A DNA stretch of 64,000 nt from assembly GCA_039704465.1 (NCBI GenBank), contig JASFAU010000019.1:668239-732238 (forward strand), given 5' to 3'. How positions within the stretch are numbered: the first letter of the stretch is position 1; the number at the start of each line of letters is the position of its first letter. Positions 10,914-20,989 of this stretch are shown here, piece by piece. Both the position numbers and the translations under genes were made by a program. Under the pieces are notes generated by a model, which had not been told where the DNA came from, made no database searches, and worked only from the letters and a program-made list of their open reading frames with translations. This stretch comes from Plasmodiophora brassicae (Eukaryota > Endomyxa > Phytomyxea > Plasmodiophorida > Plasmodiophoridae).

Positions 10914-11795
10914 TGCCCACGAACGGACCACGCCGCCACACGCCAACGATAATATAAAGCAAAATGAATGTGGCCCACCCACCCCACGTACCGGCCCGGC
11001 CCCGCTCAAGGAACCGGCCAGAGCATCGCTGGCGGCGTCTACCCGACCATTACAAACGGTCGTTGTCGCTGTCGACGATGCGTACCATGGACGAGTATCA
11101 CCGGTGCGCGACAGGTGCGCCTGCAGTCGCGGACACCGACGACGCGAACCTCGATACGGCCTGATCAGCTGGTCGGTATCATTCGGGCAGCGTGTCACCC
11201 ACGCTGGCAATGACAATGACCAGGGCAGGGCGACCGGGCTGATATGACGTCGACCAGGACGTAGGCCGACGTCGACGTCGATACAGGAGGCAACGCCCGG
11301 AAGGACGTTCGCGATGAAACGATATGCGCCAAAGTGCCAGATACATCGCGGCGACTGGCCTGCGTTGAAAGAAAACGGGCATGTACAAGAGTGTGGCGCT
11401 TCGGGGAACGCTGCCGATGCCATGGATCGTGCGGCCTGCAGATACAGACGACGCGCCCGGTGCTGCCTACCGGTCGCCACAGGGGTCACATTAGGCGCCG
11501 CGCTGTCGACCCTGCCATTTACGAACGCGTTTGGCCAGCGGATGGGCGAGAACTGGTGAATTACAACACGTTGCCCACATGTGGTTTCGGGACCAACTCG
11601 TTCTGCATCCTGCCGGGCTGGCACGTTGAGCACAACCAGGATATGTACGAATGGATAGGTATGCCTACTGTTCGACGGTGCCGGATATGTGCGGGCCACT
11701 GTACGGTCTATACGAGCAGGGCTCGCGGAGTCCGTGGCGGAGTTGCGGAGTTGCGTGACAGGAAGTCATTCTCTGCAGCAGCAGCGCTGGACGCG
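10914..11795. other. Divergent intergenic region between CBS and NOP58 genes
   Basis: About 0.9 kb separates the CBS gene (minus) from NOP58 (plus), so it must hold both promoters. An open frame from 11334 runs into NOP58, but it is Cys/Arg-rich upstream of residue 1 of NOP58 and has no family similarity. No RNA gene, repeat or further coding exon is convincing here. Confidence 0.5.
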
Positions 11796-13429
11796 ATGCT
11801 GGTCCTCTATGAGACGCCGGCCGGGTATGCGCTGTTCAAGACGCTGAAGGACAACAAGCTCGCGAAGGTGGACTCCATCCACGAGTACTTCGAGGATGAG
11901 GACCGTGCGAAGAAGTTCGTCACGTTCCAGGCGTTCTCGAAGTTTACTGACACGAACGAGGCGCTGGAGGCCGCCACGGCGCTCTGCGATGGAACGCTGA
12001 ACAAGAACTTGAAGTCGTTCCTGAAGAAGGTGATCGTTAAGAAGAACGTCAGCGATACCCTCGTCGTTGCGGACCCGTCGCTAGGCGCCGCCATCAAGGA
12101 CAAGCTCGGCATCCAGTGCCTGTGCGACTCCATGGCACAGCAGCTGTACCGTGGGATTCGTTCCCAGTTGTCGTCGCTCCTGACCGGTATGCCCGACGCG
12201 GAGCTTCGCACGATGACACTGGGTCTGTCGCACTCGCTGTCCCGACACAAGATCAAGTTCTCGCCCGATAAGGTCGACACGATGATCATCCAGGCCATCG
12301 CCCTGCTCGACGAGCTCGACAAGGAGCTGAACACGTACGCCATGCGTGTCCGCGAATGGTACGGCTGGCACTTCCCGGAAATGGCCAAGATCGTTCCCGA
12401 CACCATCGTTTACGCAAAGGTACCGTACGTCACCCGTTTCGTATCGCCTCACGTTCTTATGATGAGGGCACCAGGTTGTTCGGAAGATGGGTATTCGCTC
12501 CAACGCGGCAGCGATGGACCTGTCGGATATCTTGGACGAGGAGACGGAGACCGAAGTGAAGGAAGCAGCGGAGGTGTCGATGGGCACAGAAGTGTCGGTG
12601 GATGATATCACGCACATCCACTCGCTGTGCGACCAGGTCGTCTCCATCGCCGAGTACCGTGCCTCGCTCTACGACTACCTCAAGAACCGCATGGCGGCCA
12701 TCGCCCCGAACCTCACCGTCATGGTCGGCGAGCTCGTCGGCGCCCGTCTGATCGCCCACGCTGGCTCCCTGATCAACCTCGCCAAGGCTCCCGCTTCTAC
12801 GGTCCAGATCCTGGGAGCTGAGAAGGTACGCGTCATCCATCGACTGCTACAGGTTCTGGCCGCTAATGGTACTGTTGCAGGCTCTGTTCCGGGCGCTGAA
12901 AACGAAACATGACACGCCCAAGTACGGTCTGATCTATCACGCGAGTCTGGTGGGACAGAGCGCGCCGAAGCACAAGGGCAAGATCTCGCGTGTCCTGGCC
13001 GGGAAGACGTCTCTGGCTGCTCGTGTCGATGCGCTCGGCGACGCAGAGGGTGTCACGATCGGGTTTGCGAACAGGGAGAAGGTTGAGGCCCGGTTGCGGT
13101 CGTTGGAGGCCGGTCGCATGCACACGCTCAGTGGCAACGGCAAGGACAGCAGGAAGCAGGAGAAGTACGTCAAGGCTAAGGATGCGGGCAGGGCATACAA
13201 CCCGGCTGCTGATATCGTCATGACTGAAGCGCCTACTGCCGCTGACGCGGAACCCGAGAAGGCGCCGACGACGAAGTCCAAGGGTGCCGAGGACAAGAAG
13301 GAGAAGAAGAAGCGAAAGGCGGAGGCGGAGGCCAATGGCGAAGAAGAGCAGCCGGTAACGAAGAAGTCGAAGAAGGATGGCAAAGAAAAGAAGAAGACGA
13401 AAAAGAAGTCCAAGAATGCCGATGCGTAA
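11796..13429 (+). CDS. NOP58: Nucleolar protein NOP58 (box C/D snoRNP core)
   Basis: Model: 11796-12419, 12475-12825, 12881-13429; 507 residues; both introns are phase 0 and 55 bases. It starts with [15 protein letters not shown], the classic Nop5/Nop58 N-terminus, continues with the NOP5NT domain, a coiled-coil segment and the Nop domain ([32 protein letters not shown] motif; [34 protein letters not shown]), and ends in a KKxE/KKK-rich tail typical of NOP56/58. The protein binds box C/D snoRNA with fibrillarin, Snu13 and NOP56 and directs 2'-O-methylation of rRNA in the nucleolus. The match of the starting Met and the variant GAEKALFRALK favour NOP58 over NOP56. A longer open frame upstream is ignored because the family starts at this Met. 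Confidence 0.95.
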
Positions 13430-14129
13430 TGCATCGAATACAAGCCCAATGCAATGTGTATTCTATCACCTATTGTCCTGCAGGGCGAGGCCGGGTACGG
13501 TAGTCGATGGCAAGATTCGCGTCTTGTCGTCGGCCGACGTAGCTATGCCTCCGGGTCTACCGTCTAATCGGTCAATTACATTGGTGCAACTCAAAACCAA
13601 GGCGGCGTGTTTTTAGTGATGACTGCCATTAAAAGGGTGATCTAGCGCTCTTTCTTCCAATCCAGCAACTGAAGAATTCATGCTGGAACGGCTTTTTGGA
13701 ACGCATACGATAGGCCGGTAATGTACTCCAGGACAGCACATCGACCGACGTAATTCATGGCGGGGACGCAGGCATCGTCGACGGAGCGCCTCCGCCATGA
13801 ACTGGATGTGCGGTCGCTCTGCAGCCTGCGGAGTGCGCCGCGGAGTAGACTGCTTGTCTTATATGGGATCAGCCCTAATGCGATGTTCGTCCAACCTGCA
13901 CGTTCGACCTACATACATAGGTAGTCGGATTAATCCCGATTTGGGGGGTTCACGGACCCCGCGTGGCCAAGTGAGTCGATCTGATCGGTGGTGGTTGTAG
14001 AGGAGGGGTATGGCGACGTCTGTCGCGACGCTTATGATCGTCGGAGTGCTCTGTCTCTACTATCCCTGTGTGATGCTCTTGTTATGATCGTGTTTCTGAT
14101 TGCGGACATGCATCGAAAGTAATGTTGTT
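13430..14129. other. Gene-poor stretch at the edge of the mobile-element zone
   Basis: No convincing gene lies between NOP58 and the first transposon-coding block. Base composition becomes visibly less GC-rich than in NOP58. The only structured element found is the 50-bp sequence at 13863-13912. Confidence 0.5.
13863..13912. repeat. 50-bp exact repeat, copy 1
   Basis: The 50 bases starting ATGGGATCAGCCCTAATGCG are repeated without a mismatch and in the same orientation at 18845-18894. The two copies bracket the exonuclease transposon gene and the TolB-like gene. Flanking bases differ immediately on both sides. Confidence 0.9.
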
Positions 14130-14612
14130 CGACATCTTGTACTTGCAGTGTCGAAACCGATTGCTGTGGCCTCGCAGGCGTCTCCAGCGGACCTGGTATC
14201 AAGTTCACGTTTGTATTCCTGAAGAATTTCGATACCATTCTGGATTGGAGCGTGCTTCCTCAGCCTTGACGTCACCAATGCGACCACGCTGGAGCAGGTT
14301 GTCCAGGAATGTCGCACACGTCACATTCCGGACCCTGTCGATCTGCATGTTACAGACAAACGCGACGCGTACTATCGCAAGTTCGAGACTGCTACTACGG
14401 TTGGCGACCTGCGCCTCGCAGAACGGTCTTTCCTTTATCTACGGCTGACGCTTCCAAATGGGCGGGGCGTCCTCGGTGCAGGCACGGGTGCTGTCAAGAA
14501 TGGATGTAATGGTAAACGAGGCCCCGATAAACAGCCTCGAAAGAGATCGTGTCGGAAGAAGACCCAGCTTCCCGCCTCCAAGGTTTGTGACATTATTTCG
14601 AATGTCGACCTC

Positions 14613-14925
14613 ATATCAAGAACGACGTGGCCTCCTTCGTGCGACGTACAATGCGCTCTGCGGTTACTATATGCCAAAGGAAACCGCTTTCTTCGGTGAC
14701 TCTTGGCGGCCTGAAAAGTTCGATCCCAGTGTCGTGGACGAGAAGGCCCCGTTTTGGCATCTGTATTCCGCCATCAGACCTTTCTTCAGAAGGCTTACAT
14801 AACTGTCGATGCACTTCGCCGATCAGCATCTTCTCTTGCATACGATTTTTCACACGGTTTCCTTTGGCATATAATAACCGCAGAGCGCATTGTACGTCGC
14901 ATGATGGAGGTCACGTTCTTGATAT
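14613..14925. repeat. Inverted duplication inside the transposon gene (arms ~70 bp)
   Basis: The left arm, 14613-14685, codes for part of the transposon protein. The right arm, 14856-14925, is its reverse complement with roughly nine in ten bases matching. The 170-base spacer continues the coding sequence beyond the left arm. The transcript would fold into a hairpin. Confidence 0.85.
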
Positions 14926-15502
14926 GCTTCGTCGATGAACTTGCTGGGCATCGCATCTTCGACAGTTTGTTTCAGGTTGTAAACTCAGAGCGTCCACGTA
15001 GCACTTCTAAATCAGTTGTTTGTTCAGGCGACCAACGAATTTGGGGAAATTGTCATGTTCTTTTTTACTGTCGGTACCGGATTCGGCCAGGTCGGTTACT
15101 GTCAAATGTTTTTACAGTTGCCTTCTTTCGTACCTGACTTGGCACAACTAGATAAAGAACGGCATTAAGCAGCGGCTACATGTCCGAGACCTGCTTGGCC
15201 AGTCGAAGCCCAACGTGATCTTTACTGACAAGGTGCGACCATCGCACTGGGTTTGACTTTCTCCGCCCGCTTAGCATGCCGTGTTTAGTGTTGCGAAGAC
15301 GAATCGCTGGTCATGGAGTGCTTCCCCTACCTGCGAGACAGTGTGTCAGCTCCAGGCCCCGTGTTGCCGAACCTGACCCTGCCCGGTATGCCCATCCTCA
15401 TATCGCACGAAGGGCCTGCAGACGCCATCGCCACCACATGGATTAGCAAGGCTCAGGAGTCTCGTCGTCCCGTTGCTGCAGGCATTGACTGTGAGTGGGA
15501 CT

Positions 15503-15964
15503 CACAAGCTTCGCCAAACTCGACCCTTGCATAGCAGCATTGAGGCGAGCCGTCATAGCACTCAACTCAATCCAGGACTTTTGCAAGGACCCATCGGGTG
15601 AATCCACAACAAGATCGTAATCCTCTGACAGACGCTTCTTGTCGATGCCAATGGATTTTGGCGGCGGGACAGCGGTCGAAGGTGGCGACGCTTCAGGTTG
15701 CCTTCGAAGGCGACGGGAGCGTCTACGTCTTCCGCCTCTCGAAGCTGGGGAAAATTCCTCGGAAGCTGAAACAGCTGCTCGAGTCGTCGCGCGTGCTTAA
15801 AGTCGGAAAATCCATTGGCACCGACAAGAAGCGTCTGTCAGAGGATTACGATCTTGTTGTGGATTCACCCGATGGATCCTTGCAAAAGTCCTGGATTGAG
15901 TTGAGTGGTATGACGGCTCGCCTCAATGCTGCTATGCAAGGGTCGTGTTTGGCGAAGCTTGTGG
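15503..15964. repeat. Inverted duplication inside the exonuclease region (arms ~157 bp)
   Basis: The segment 15503-15659 is the reverse complement of 15807-15964, with only a few mismatches. The right arm is the in-frame exonuclease coding sequence. The left, inverted copy interrupts the coding region directly after the GIDCEWD motif. The left junction carries a small palindrome, TGTGAGTGGGACTCACA, of the kind that can seed fold-back synthesis. Confidence 0.9.
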
Positions 15965-17448
15965 CTAACGTGCTTTGGCGCGAATTGCCGGAGCCAAGCC
16001 GTATCCGACGATCGCAGTGGACTGCTGACCTGCTCTCTGAGGACCAGGTACGGATTCGATATCAAGGCAACTAATTGCGAATTCTCACATGTTTGTGCAG
16101 CTGGCCTATGCGGCTCTGGATGCTTATGCTGGTCTTTTGGTCTATTTGCGACTCGCCCATGTACCCGACCCGTCGGTTCGCCTTGCGCCGGAAGAATCGC
16201 CGCGAGCTCTTGGTGGCGCACCGACTCCTCTGACAGGCATGGCGGTCGAGCTATGGCTGGACACAGTATCGCCGCCAGGGGACAGATCTTGCCTTTGGGG
16301 CAGATTCAGTTTTGGGAACGCACAAGAGGAACCAGGACCCGTGTCCTCGTTCAGATAGAAGAGGTCTGCTGTCGTCTCTATTGCATATAATGTGAAAATT
16401 CACCTTGCGTTGTGCACTTCTTTAGGTTATCGCAAGTGCGGCTGCCTCTAAATACCCGATCGGATCATCACGTTCTCTTGGCTCCTTCGGCGAGTGCCCG
16501 TTCACTCTGCTTGTAGACGTCTCGTCCCTGCGTCCGCGTTCCATGCGTAAGCCCGCTCTTTTCTTCTTTATGGTAATGAAATTTGACGACAATGAGCAGC
16601 CATACAAAGCGATCACGTTCACACCCACGACAACCAGTTGGTTGATAGCCCCGATTGTAAGACCGCATGTCGCTTCCGGTTGTCTCGGTTTGTCTCAATT
16701 TGTATGTTTAGCTCCGGAGTCGAGGTACGACGAACCTGTCCAATGCTGTCTTCAGGACGTATTTCACCTGATGAAGCGCGTCAAGGTGAAGAAGTCGCAT
16801 CACTTCTATAGCCTGTACGTGATCACTTGGAACCAAGACGATCTGGCCAAGGTCTTGTAACCACTGTAGCCTCCAGCTTCGGATTAGTGATCTTGGCCAT
16901 AGGTAGAAGCGAGTTTACGAGCGTGTGGGGAGGATCCTCTGTATTGGCGGGTTCATCGTAGAGACTACCTCCTGCGAGGTGTTCGACGCCGAATTCCTGT
17001 TCCAAGTGTCCTTCGTGGACGAGTCCAAGAGGCATGCGGCCATTTCGCGAATCTTCTGAACATTGCGGTATCAAATTGGACTTTCTATCATACGTCTTCT
17101 GACCTGTTGGATGTTTTCCAGGAGTGCCGTTGTTCGACGATCGGGCGCACAGAGATCTTCCGAACCTGCTTGAGCACATTGACAAAGGTTGTTGTAGCGA
17201 TCCTGACGGAGACGACTACGTCTTCTATCAGGAGAATTGGCGTCGGTCCCAACGGGCTGACGCTGTACCGATGCTCAAGGGGAACCAATTGCTGTGAAAG
17301 CAACCACCGCGTTCTGAAGAAGAAGTTCGGATCTCTGGACGCCGGCATTGCGCTAACAGAAGCGCTGATGCTTCAGCACGTTCTCCGGACCAACGTGCGA
17401 GCAGCGGAAAATCATAGGCCCGGGCACTACAAGATCGGGCATTTCCAT

Positions 17449-17600
17449 TCCTAGAAGATCCAATTCGCGTGCCGTTGATAATATCAGACGAGCTAAACAC
17501 CATATCACCAATACGATATCAGGGCAACCGCAATCTGTTCCTAGAAGATCCAATTCGCGTGCCGTTGATAATATCCGAGTAGCTAAACATCATATCATCA
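17449..17600. repeat. Direct repeat of ~62 bp just upstream of the TolB-like gene
   Basis: The sequence TTCCTAGAAGATCCAATTCG and the following 40 or so bases occur at 17449-17510 and again at 17538-17600, with a few differences near the end. The second copy stops 8 bases before the ATG at 17609. It also contains the stop of the transposon's last coding block, so the duplication spans the junction between the transposon and the secreted gene. Confidence 0.85.
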
Positions 17601-17608
17601 GTCATCTC

Positions 17609-18760
17609 ATGGGTTCTGTCATCGTCGTTATCGCAATCGCTGGTCTTCAAACTCTATCGGTCACTGCGCTATCATGTCGTGCCGATGGTGCTTGCGCCAT
17701 TTACGTTCCAACGGGGAAAGATTCAGCCCAAAATCCCTGCTATAGTTACGATGGCACAAATCTGGCTCTGACTCTTTGGCATGGAGGTTATAATCTTGGT
17801 CCTGCAGGCGTCTATTCCATGTCGACCACGAGCAGCGGTCCATTGAAGACCATTGTCAATGACAACTCCCGTGCGTTTGTGAATCTGCCTGGGTCGTGCT
17901 GGAGCGCTCACGGGACCATCACGCTCGCTGCCGATGGCGCTACGACTGATGAGATATCAGTCGTGAATTCGGACGGTTCTGGTTATCGTCAGGTGACCAA
18001 TCACAACGGAGCGAGCTATATCGAACCGAGCTTTTCATCCGACGCCAGTCAGCTCGTGTTCGAGTCGTCGATCTCTTCTACATCGGCAGAAATCTGGATG
18101 GTTAATTCGGACGGAACCGGTCTGAAAAGGCTGACTTCAGGTTCCCAAGATCGTCAGCCGAATTGGTCCCCCAAAGGCGATAAGGTTCTGTTCCAGAGAT
18201 TCACAAACGACTGGGCGATTTACACGATGAACACTGATGGAAGTAGTATAACCCGAGTGACGCCAACGACATGGTCGTCGACCGATGCAGCGTTCTCTCC
18301 TGATGGACAATTCATCGTCTTCTCCGGTGCCGACAGCACGACCGTTGGCGCTCGTATCGCCATCGTGTCGATATCGGGCTCAACGAATCCGGTCTTTATC
18401 ACAAATAGTGCTGGATATGATGGAGCAGCGAGCTGGTCTCCCGATGGATCATCCATAGCCTTTGAGACATCGACAAATCCGAATGCTAATTCACCGACGT
18501 CCATCTATCAGATATCGGTACCGATCAAGTTCAGGCCGTCGCCACCGTCGTCGACTCCTGCAACCTCGAAATCAACGCAGATTGGAACGATATCGAGCCC
18601 AGCTCCAACACTATCGACATCTCATCCAACCTCATCTTCGAAACCCGCTGCGATTGCGAGCAGTATGACCACTACATTGGTAACGGCTCGGACGAACAGA
18701 ACGACAGCTCAATCTCTGAACTCTTTCCTCAACAGGTCACCGCGATCCTCGTGTTCTTGA
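17609..18760 (+). CDS. Secreted TolB-like (PD40) beta-propeller protein
   Basis: This intronless ORF has 383 residues. It begins with a signal peptide (MGSVIVVIAIAGLQTLSVTA) and two early Cys. At least four PD40/WD40-like blades follow from about residue 100: SVVNSDGSGYRQVTNHNG, MVNSDGTGLKRLTSGSQDRQ, TMNTDGSSITRVTP with AFSPDGQFIVFSG, and a blade containing ASWSPDGSSIAFET. These are the repeats of bacterial TolB and related periplasmic or secreted propellers. The C-terminal 80 residues are Ser/Thr/Pro-rich, as in a glycosylated stalk. The bacterial style of the repeats, the absence of introns and the position inside a transposon zone suggest acquisition by transfer, or cargo of an element. 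The ligand is unknown. Confidence 0.75.
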   Translation: MGSVIVVIAIAGLQTLSVTALSCRADGACAIYVPTGKDSAQNPCYSYDGTNLALTLWHGGYNLGPAGVYSMSTTSSGPLKTIVNDNSRAFVNLPGSCWSAHGTITLAADGATTDEISVVNSDGSGYRQVTNHNGASYIEPSFSSDASQLVFESSISSTSAEIWMVNSDGTGLKRLTSGSQDRQPNWSPKGDKVLFQRFTNDWAIYTMNTDGSSITRVTPTTWSSTDAAFSPDGQFIVFSGADSTTVGARIAIVSISGSTNPVFITNSAGYDGAASWSPDGSSIAFETSTNPNANSPTSIYQISVPIKFRPSPPSSTPATSKSTQIGTISSPAPTLSTSHPTSSSKPAAIASSMTTTLVTARTNRTTAQSLNSFLNRSPRSSCS

Positions 18761-18844
18761 TGATGCATTGAAGAGTATGATGTTCACATTGAATCTCAAT
18801 ACACTGAGATTCCATCCACTTTGGAAATCCGTGGGAGAATAATA

Positions 18845-18894
18845 ATGGGATCAGCCCTAATGCGATGTTCGTCCAACCTGCACGTTCGACCTAC
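18845..18894. repeat. 50-bp exact repeat, copy 2
   Basis: Identical to 13863-13912 over 50 bases and in the same orientation. It follows the TolB-like gene by about 85 bases. Confidence 0.9.
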
Positions 18895-19220
18895 CGTAGG
18901 TTGGTTCGCATTGGCATATCCGGCCGTCACACTACCTGTATACGTTTCATCTGTAATTGGCAATATTGATAGAATGGGGTGTGCTGTAGGCTTACGTTTG
19001 CGCGTCCAGATCAGATATGGTTTAGCTGGAAATCCGTTGAACATTTACCGAAACGTGTCCACAAAACACAGTGTCGACAATAGGCCAGTATAGCCGAATA
19101 GGAGACACATTCCAAGTTGTTCTTTTCGTTCTGGTGGCCTCGAAACGTGTTTCGCCTGGGATCTTCAAGTCGACCTTGCCGTATCGTTTGCAGGTATCCC
19201 ATCAAGCGGTCATACCTGCT

Positions 19221-19289
19221 TGTAGACCGGACCGCCCAACTAGGCCACGAGAGCAGCTGCTCTCGTGGCCTAGTTGGGTCCGGTCTACA
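19221..19289. repeat. Near-perfect palindrome with no loop
   Basis: The left half TGTAGACCGG...GAGAGCAG reads into its reverse complement with the centre between 19256 and 19257. The only difference is a three-base bulge in the left half. A cruciform or a hairpin RNA would form without a loop, which is unusual for a stable genomic sequence. Confidence 0.9.
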
Positions 19290-19542
19290 CGCTGCACCAA
19301 GCTCTATTGTAGAAGAAAAGGGCTCCGGTTGTCGACTCAAAGCTCGTTGACGATATCCAGCTGTACCTAAGTGATTCTACACCGGATTCGACGATCCAGA
19401 CGAACAGCGCCTCGACCAGGAACACGACGACGGAAAACTTCGTACCCTTCTGCTGCTTCCAGGCACCGTCTAGCACTGGCGCGTCGTCATTGAATCATAC
19501 GCTAGATGTGGTAACGTACAGTGACGGTGAGCCGGCTCAACG

Positions 19543-19572
19543 TTGAGGCGGGTCGGCGCCGACCCGCCTCAA
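19543..19572. repeat. Perfect 30-bp palindrome
   Basis: TTGAGGCGGGTCGGC is followed directly by its exact reverse complement. It lies between retroelement debris and the third small-TM copy. The stem is very GC-rich. It could be a hairpin terminator, an element end or a fold-back scar. Confidence 0.9.
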
Positions 19573-19779
19573 TCAGAACCTCGAACAGTGGGAATGCGGG
19601 GCGCGCCGATGAACAAGTCCAGCGCCGATGCTGTCAATTGTGACCTGAAGTTCATTCCCGCAACCTGGAGTGACCCCAATTCCGAAGGAACCTGAGAACC
19701 ACGTTCGCCGTTGCGGTCGCCTGCTCAAGACTGTACTAGAACGAAACCACGCCGTTACATTCGATCGATCGCGCACCGG

Positions 19780-20190
19780 TGGTCGCCTCGCACGGTCAGA
19801 CCGGCGTACGACGGGCCGGGTCTCACGTTCACCGTCGACCCTGCAGATTAATCTGGACGGCAACGGCTTTCTGTGAATCGTGGAGCGCCGTAACGCCGAT
19901 CGGACCACATGCCTGGAACTCCAGACTATAAGTTTGTCGCCTATTTAGAGAAGGCTCCTGAACGCTATCATCAACGCACAGGCCTTCTATCAACGCTCGG
20001 GTCGGGACACGAACATGGCCCGTCCAAGGACCGCATGATCATCATTGCCGTCGTGGTGTCGGTGCTGGTCCTGGCAGGTCTCAGTGTTAGCCTAATTCGC
20101 GTTGAGGCCGACCCCGGCCGGCTGCCAATTAGGAATTGGAGGACATCGCGCAGCGCGCCAAGAATGCCAAGAAGAACGACAAGTCGACCG
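19780..20190 (+). pseudogene. Third, degenerate copy of the small single-TM gene
   Basis: The leader block (TTGTCGCCTATTT and CTATCAACGC parts) and the start of the coding region match copies 1 and 2. Around 20013-20100 the TM segment is still readable (IIIAVVVSVLVLAGLSV), but the initiator region contains a stop in frame and the downstream domain breaks off near 20188 at RAKNAKKNDKS-like sequence. It is then replaced by the gag inverted repeat. It is therefore a truncated pseudogene, older than the 5.5-9.6 kb duplication judging by its divergence. Confidence 0.7.
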
Positions 20191-20382
20191 TTCGATGCTC
20201 ATCTGCGTCGGTTCATGTACCTCTACAACGCCGTGCAGTCGGCCACTAAGGGCGAGTACATTCTCCCGTCGAAGCGCCTGGCGACGAAGTTCCGAAAGCT
20301 TCGACGGGAGAATGTACTCGCCCTTAAAGGCCGACTGCACGGCGTTGTAGAGGTACATGAACCGACGCAGATGAGCATCGAA
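20191..20382. repeat. Inverted duplication of gag sequence (arms 85 bp, spacer 22 bp)
   Basis: The arms 20191-20275 and 20298-20382 are reverse complements with about two mismatches. The right arm is in place in the minus-strand gag frame (PFDAHLRRFMYLYNAVQS). The left arm is an inverted copy that abuts the broken small-TM pseudogene. Confidence 0.92.
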
Positions 20383-20911
20383 CGGCCCGGTTTGACGAAG
20401 TGCGTCGAGCTGGGATTCTAGGTTCTCGACGTCCGGTTCTGGGAAATTGAAACGAAGCAGCGCGGCGAACGATGCTGGAGACGCGGTCGCATCCAGTTGA
20501 CGAAACACGAAGCGCGCTTCGCCCTTCAGGCAGCTAGCCAGGAGCGCGCGAGCGCCCGCTGAACAGTGGCTGGGTCGACGAGAGATCGACGCGGGCAATG
20601 CTAGCGAATAGCGCCAGCCACTCGCTCGCCGGTAGGCCGTCGGAATTGCCGGAAAGTTCGCCCAACGACACTCTAGTCGTCGTGACAGCAGGATCGGCTA
20701 AGTTGCTATGTGGCGACGGCTCAGCAGATGTCGCGGAGGGATCGGTGGTCGGCAAGGGCGTAGGCGGCGTAGAGAGTGGACTGGCGAGCGCAGTGGTAAA
20801 GATCCTCAGCTGCTCCTCAGCGCGAGCCCGCATTTCCGTGAAGAACACATCCTGCTGGATCTGGAAGGCCCGTAAGGCACCCCGCGAGCGCGCGATCGGC
20901 GGCGTCCACAT
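20298..20911 (-). pseudogene. Ty3/gypsy-type gag fragment, frameshifted
   Basis: On the minus strand an ORF from 20911 gives a gag N-terminus with a helical start and a Ser/Thr/Pro-rich linker up to ASEWLALFASIARVDLSS near 20590. It then shifts frame and continues as LLASCLKGEARFVFRQLD, then AALLRFNFPEP and LRQTGPFDAHLRRFMYLYN. The order W...A...LKGEAR.F...L...F......L..LRQTG is that of the retrotransposon gag (capsid-like) domain. No zinc knuckle, protease or reverse transcriptase is found next to it, so it is an isolated remnant. Confidence 0.65.
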
Positions 20912-20989
20912 CGGCCAAGGTCGTTGGGTCGATGGGAGAGGGACGCGTCGTTGGGCACTTGGCTTCGTCAGCCGTCGAGCCCGTCGAGC

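Larger units (their letters stand above)
14130..17454 (+). pseudogene. Transposon protein with DDE-like region and DEDDy 3'-5' exonuclease domain, disrupted
   Basis: Coding blocks on the plus strand, in order: GYYMPKETAFFGDSWRPEKF and FWHLYSAIRPFF (14640-14800); ATNEFGEIVMFFFT (15018-15150); NVIFTDK, a 3' splice site, CCEDESLVMECFPYLRD (15200-15350); AAGIDCEWD (15475), the exonuclease motif I; VATLQVAFEGDGSVYVFRL (15680); a 53-base intron at 16048-16100, then LAYAALDAYAGLLVYLRLA with the YxxxD of motif III; QDVFHLMKRVKVKKSHHF (16755); LPNLLEHIDKGCCSDP (17160), a frame change, and LYRCSRGTNCCESNHRVLKK ending near YKIGHFH (17450). This block order resembles large fungal and protist element proteins that join a transposase-like region to a WRN-type exonuclease. 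Inverted copies of its own sequence interrupt it twice and at least one frameshift exists, so it is probably dead. The N-terminal limit is unclear. Confidence 0.6.

Noticed and set aside
11334..11795. Upstream extension of the NOP58 reading frame
   Set aside because: NOP58 proteins start at the MLVL(Y/F)ETPAG methionine; the upstream part is Cys/Arg-rich and unrelated.
13863..13912. tRNA or tRNA-derived SINE in the 50-bp repeat (GTTCGACC resembles a B box)
   Set aside because: No A box at the right distance and no cloverleaf can be drawn.
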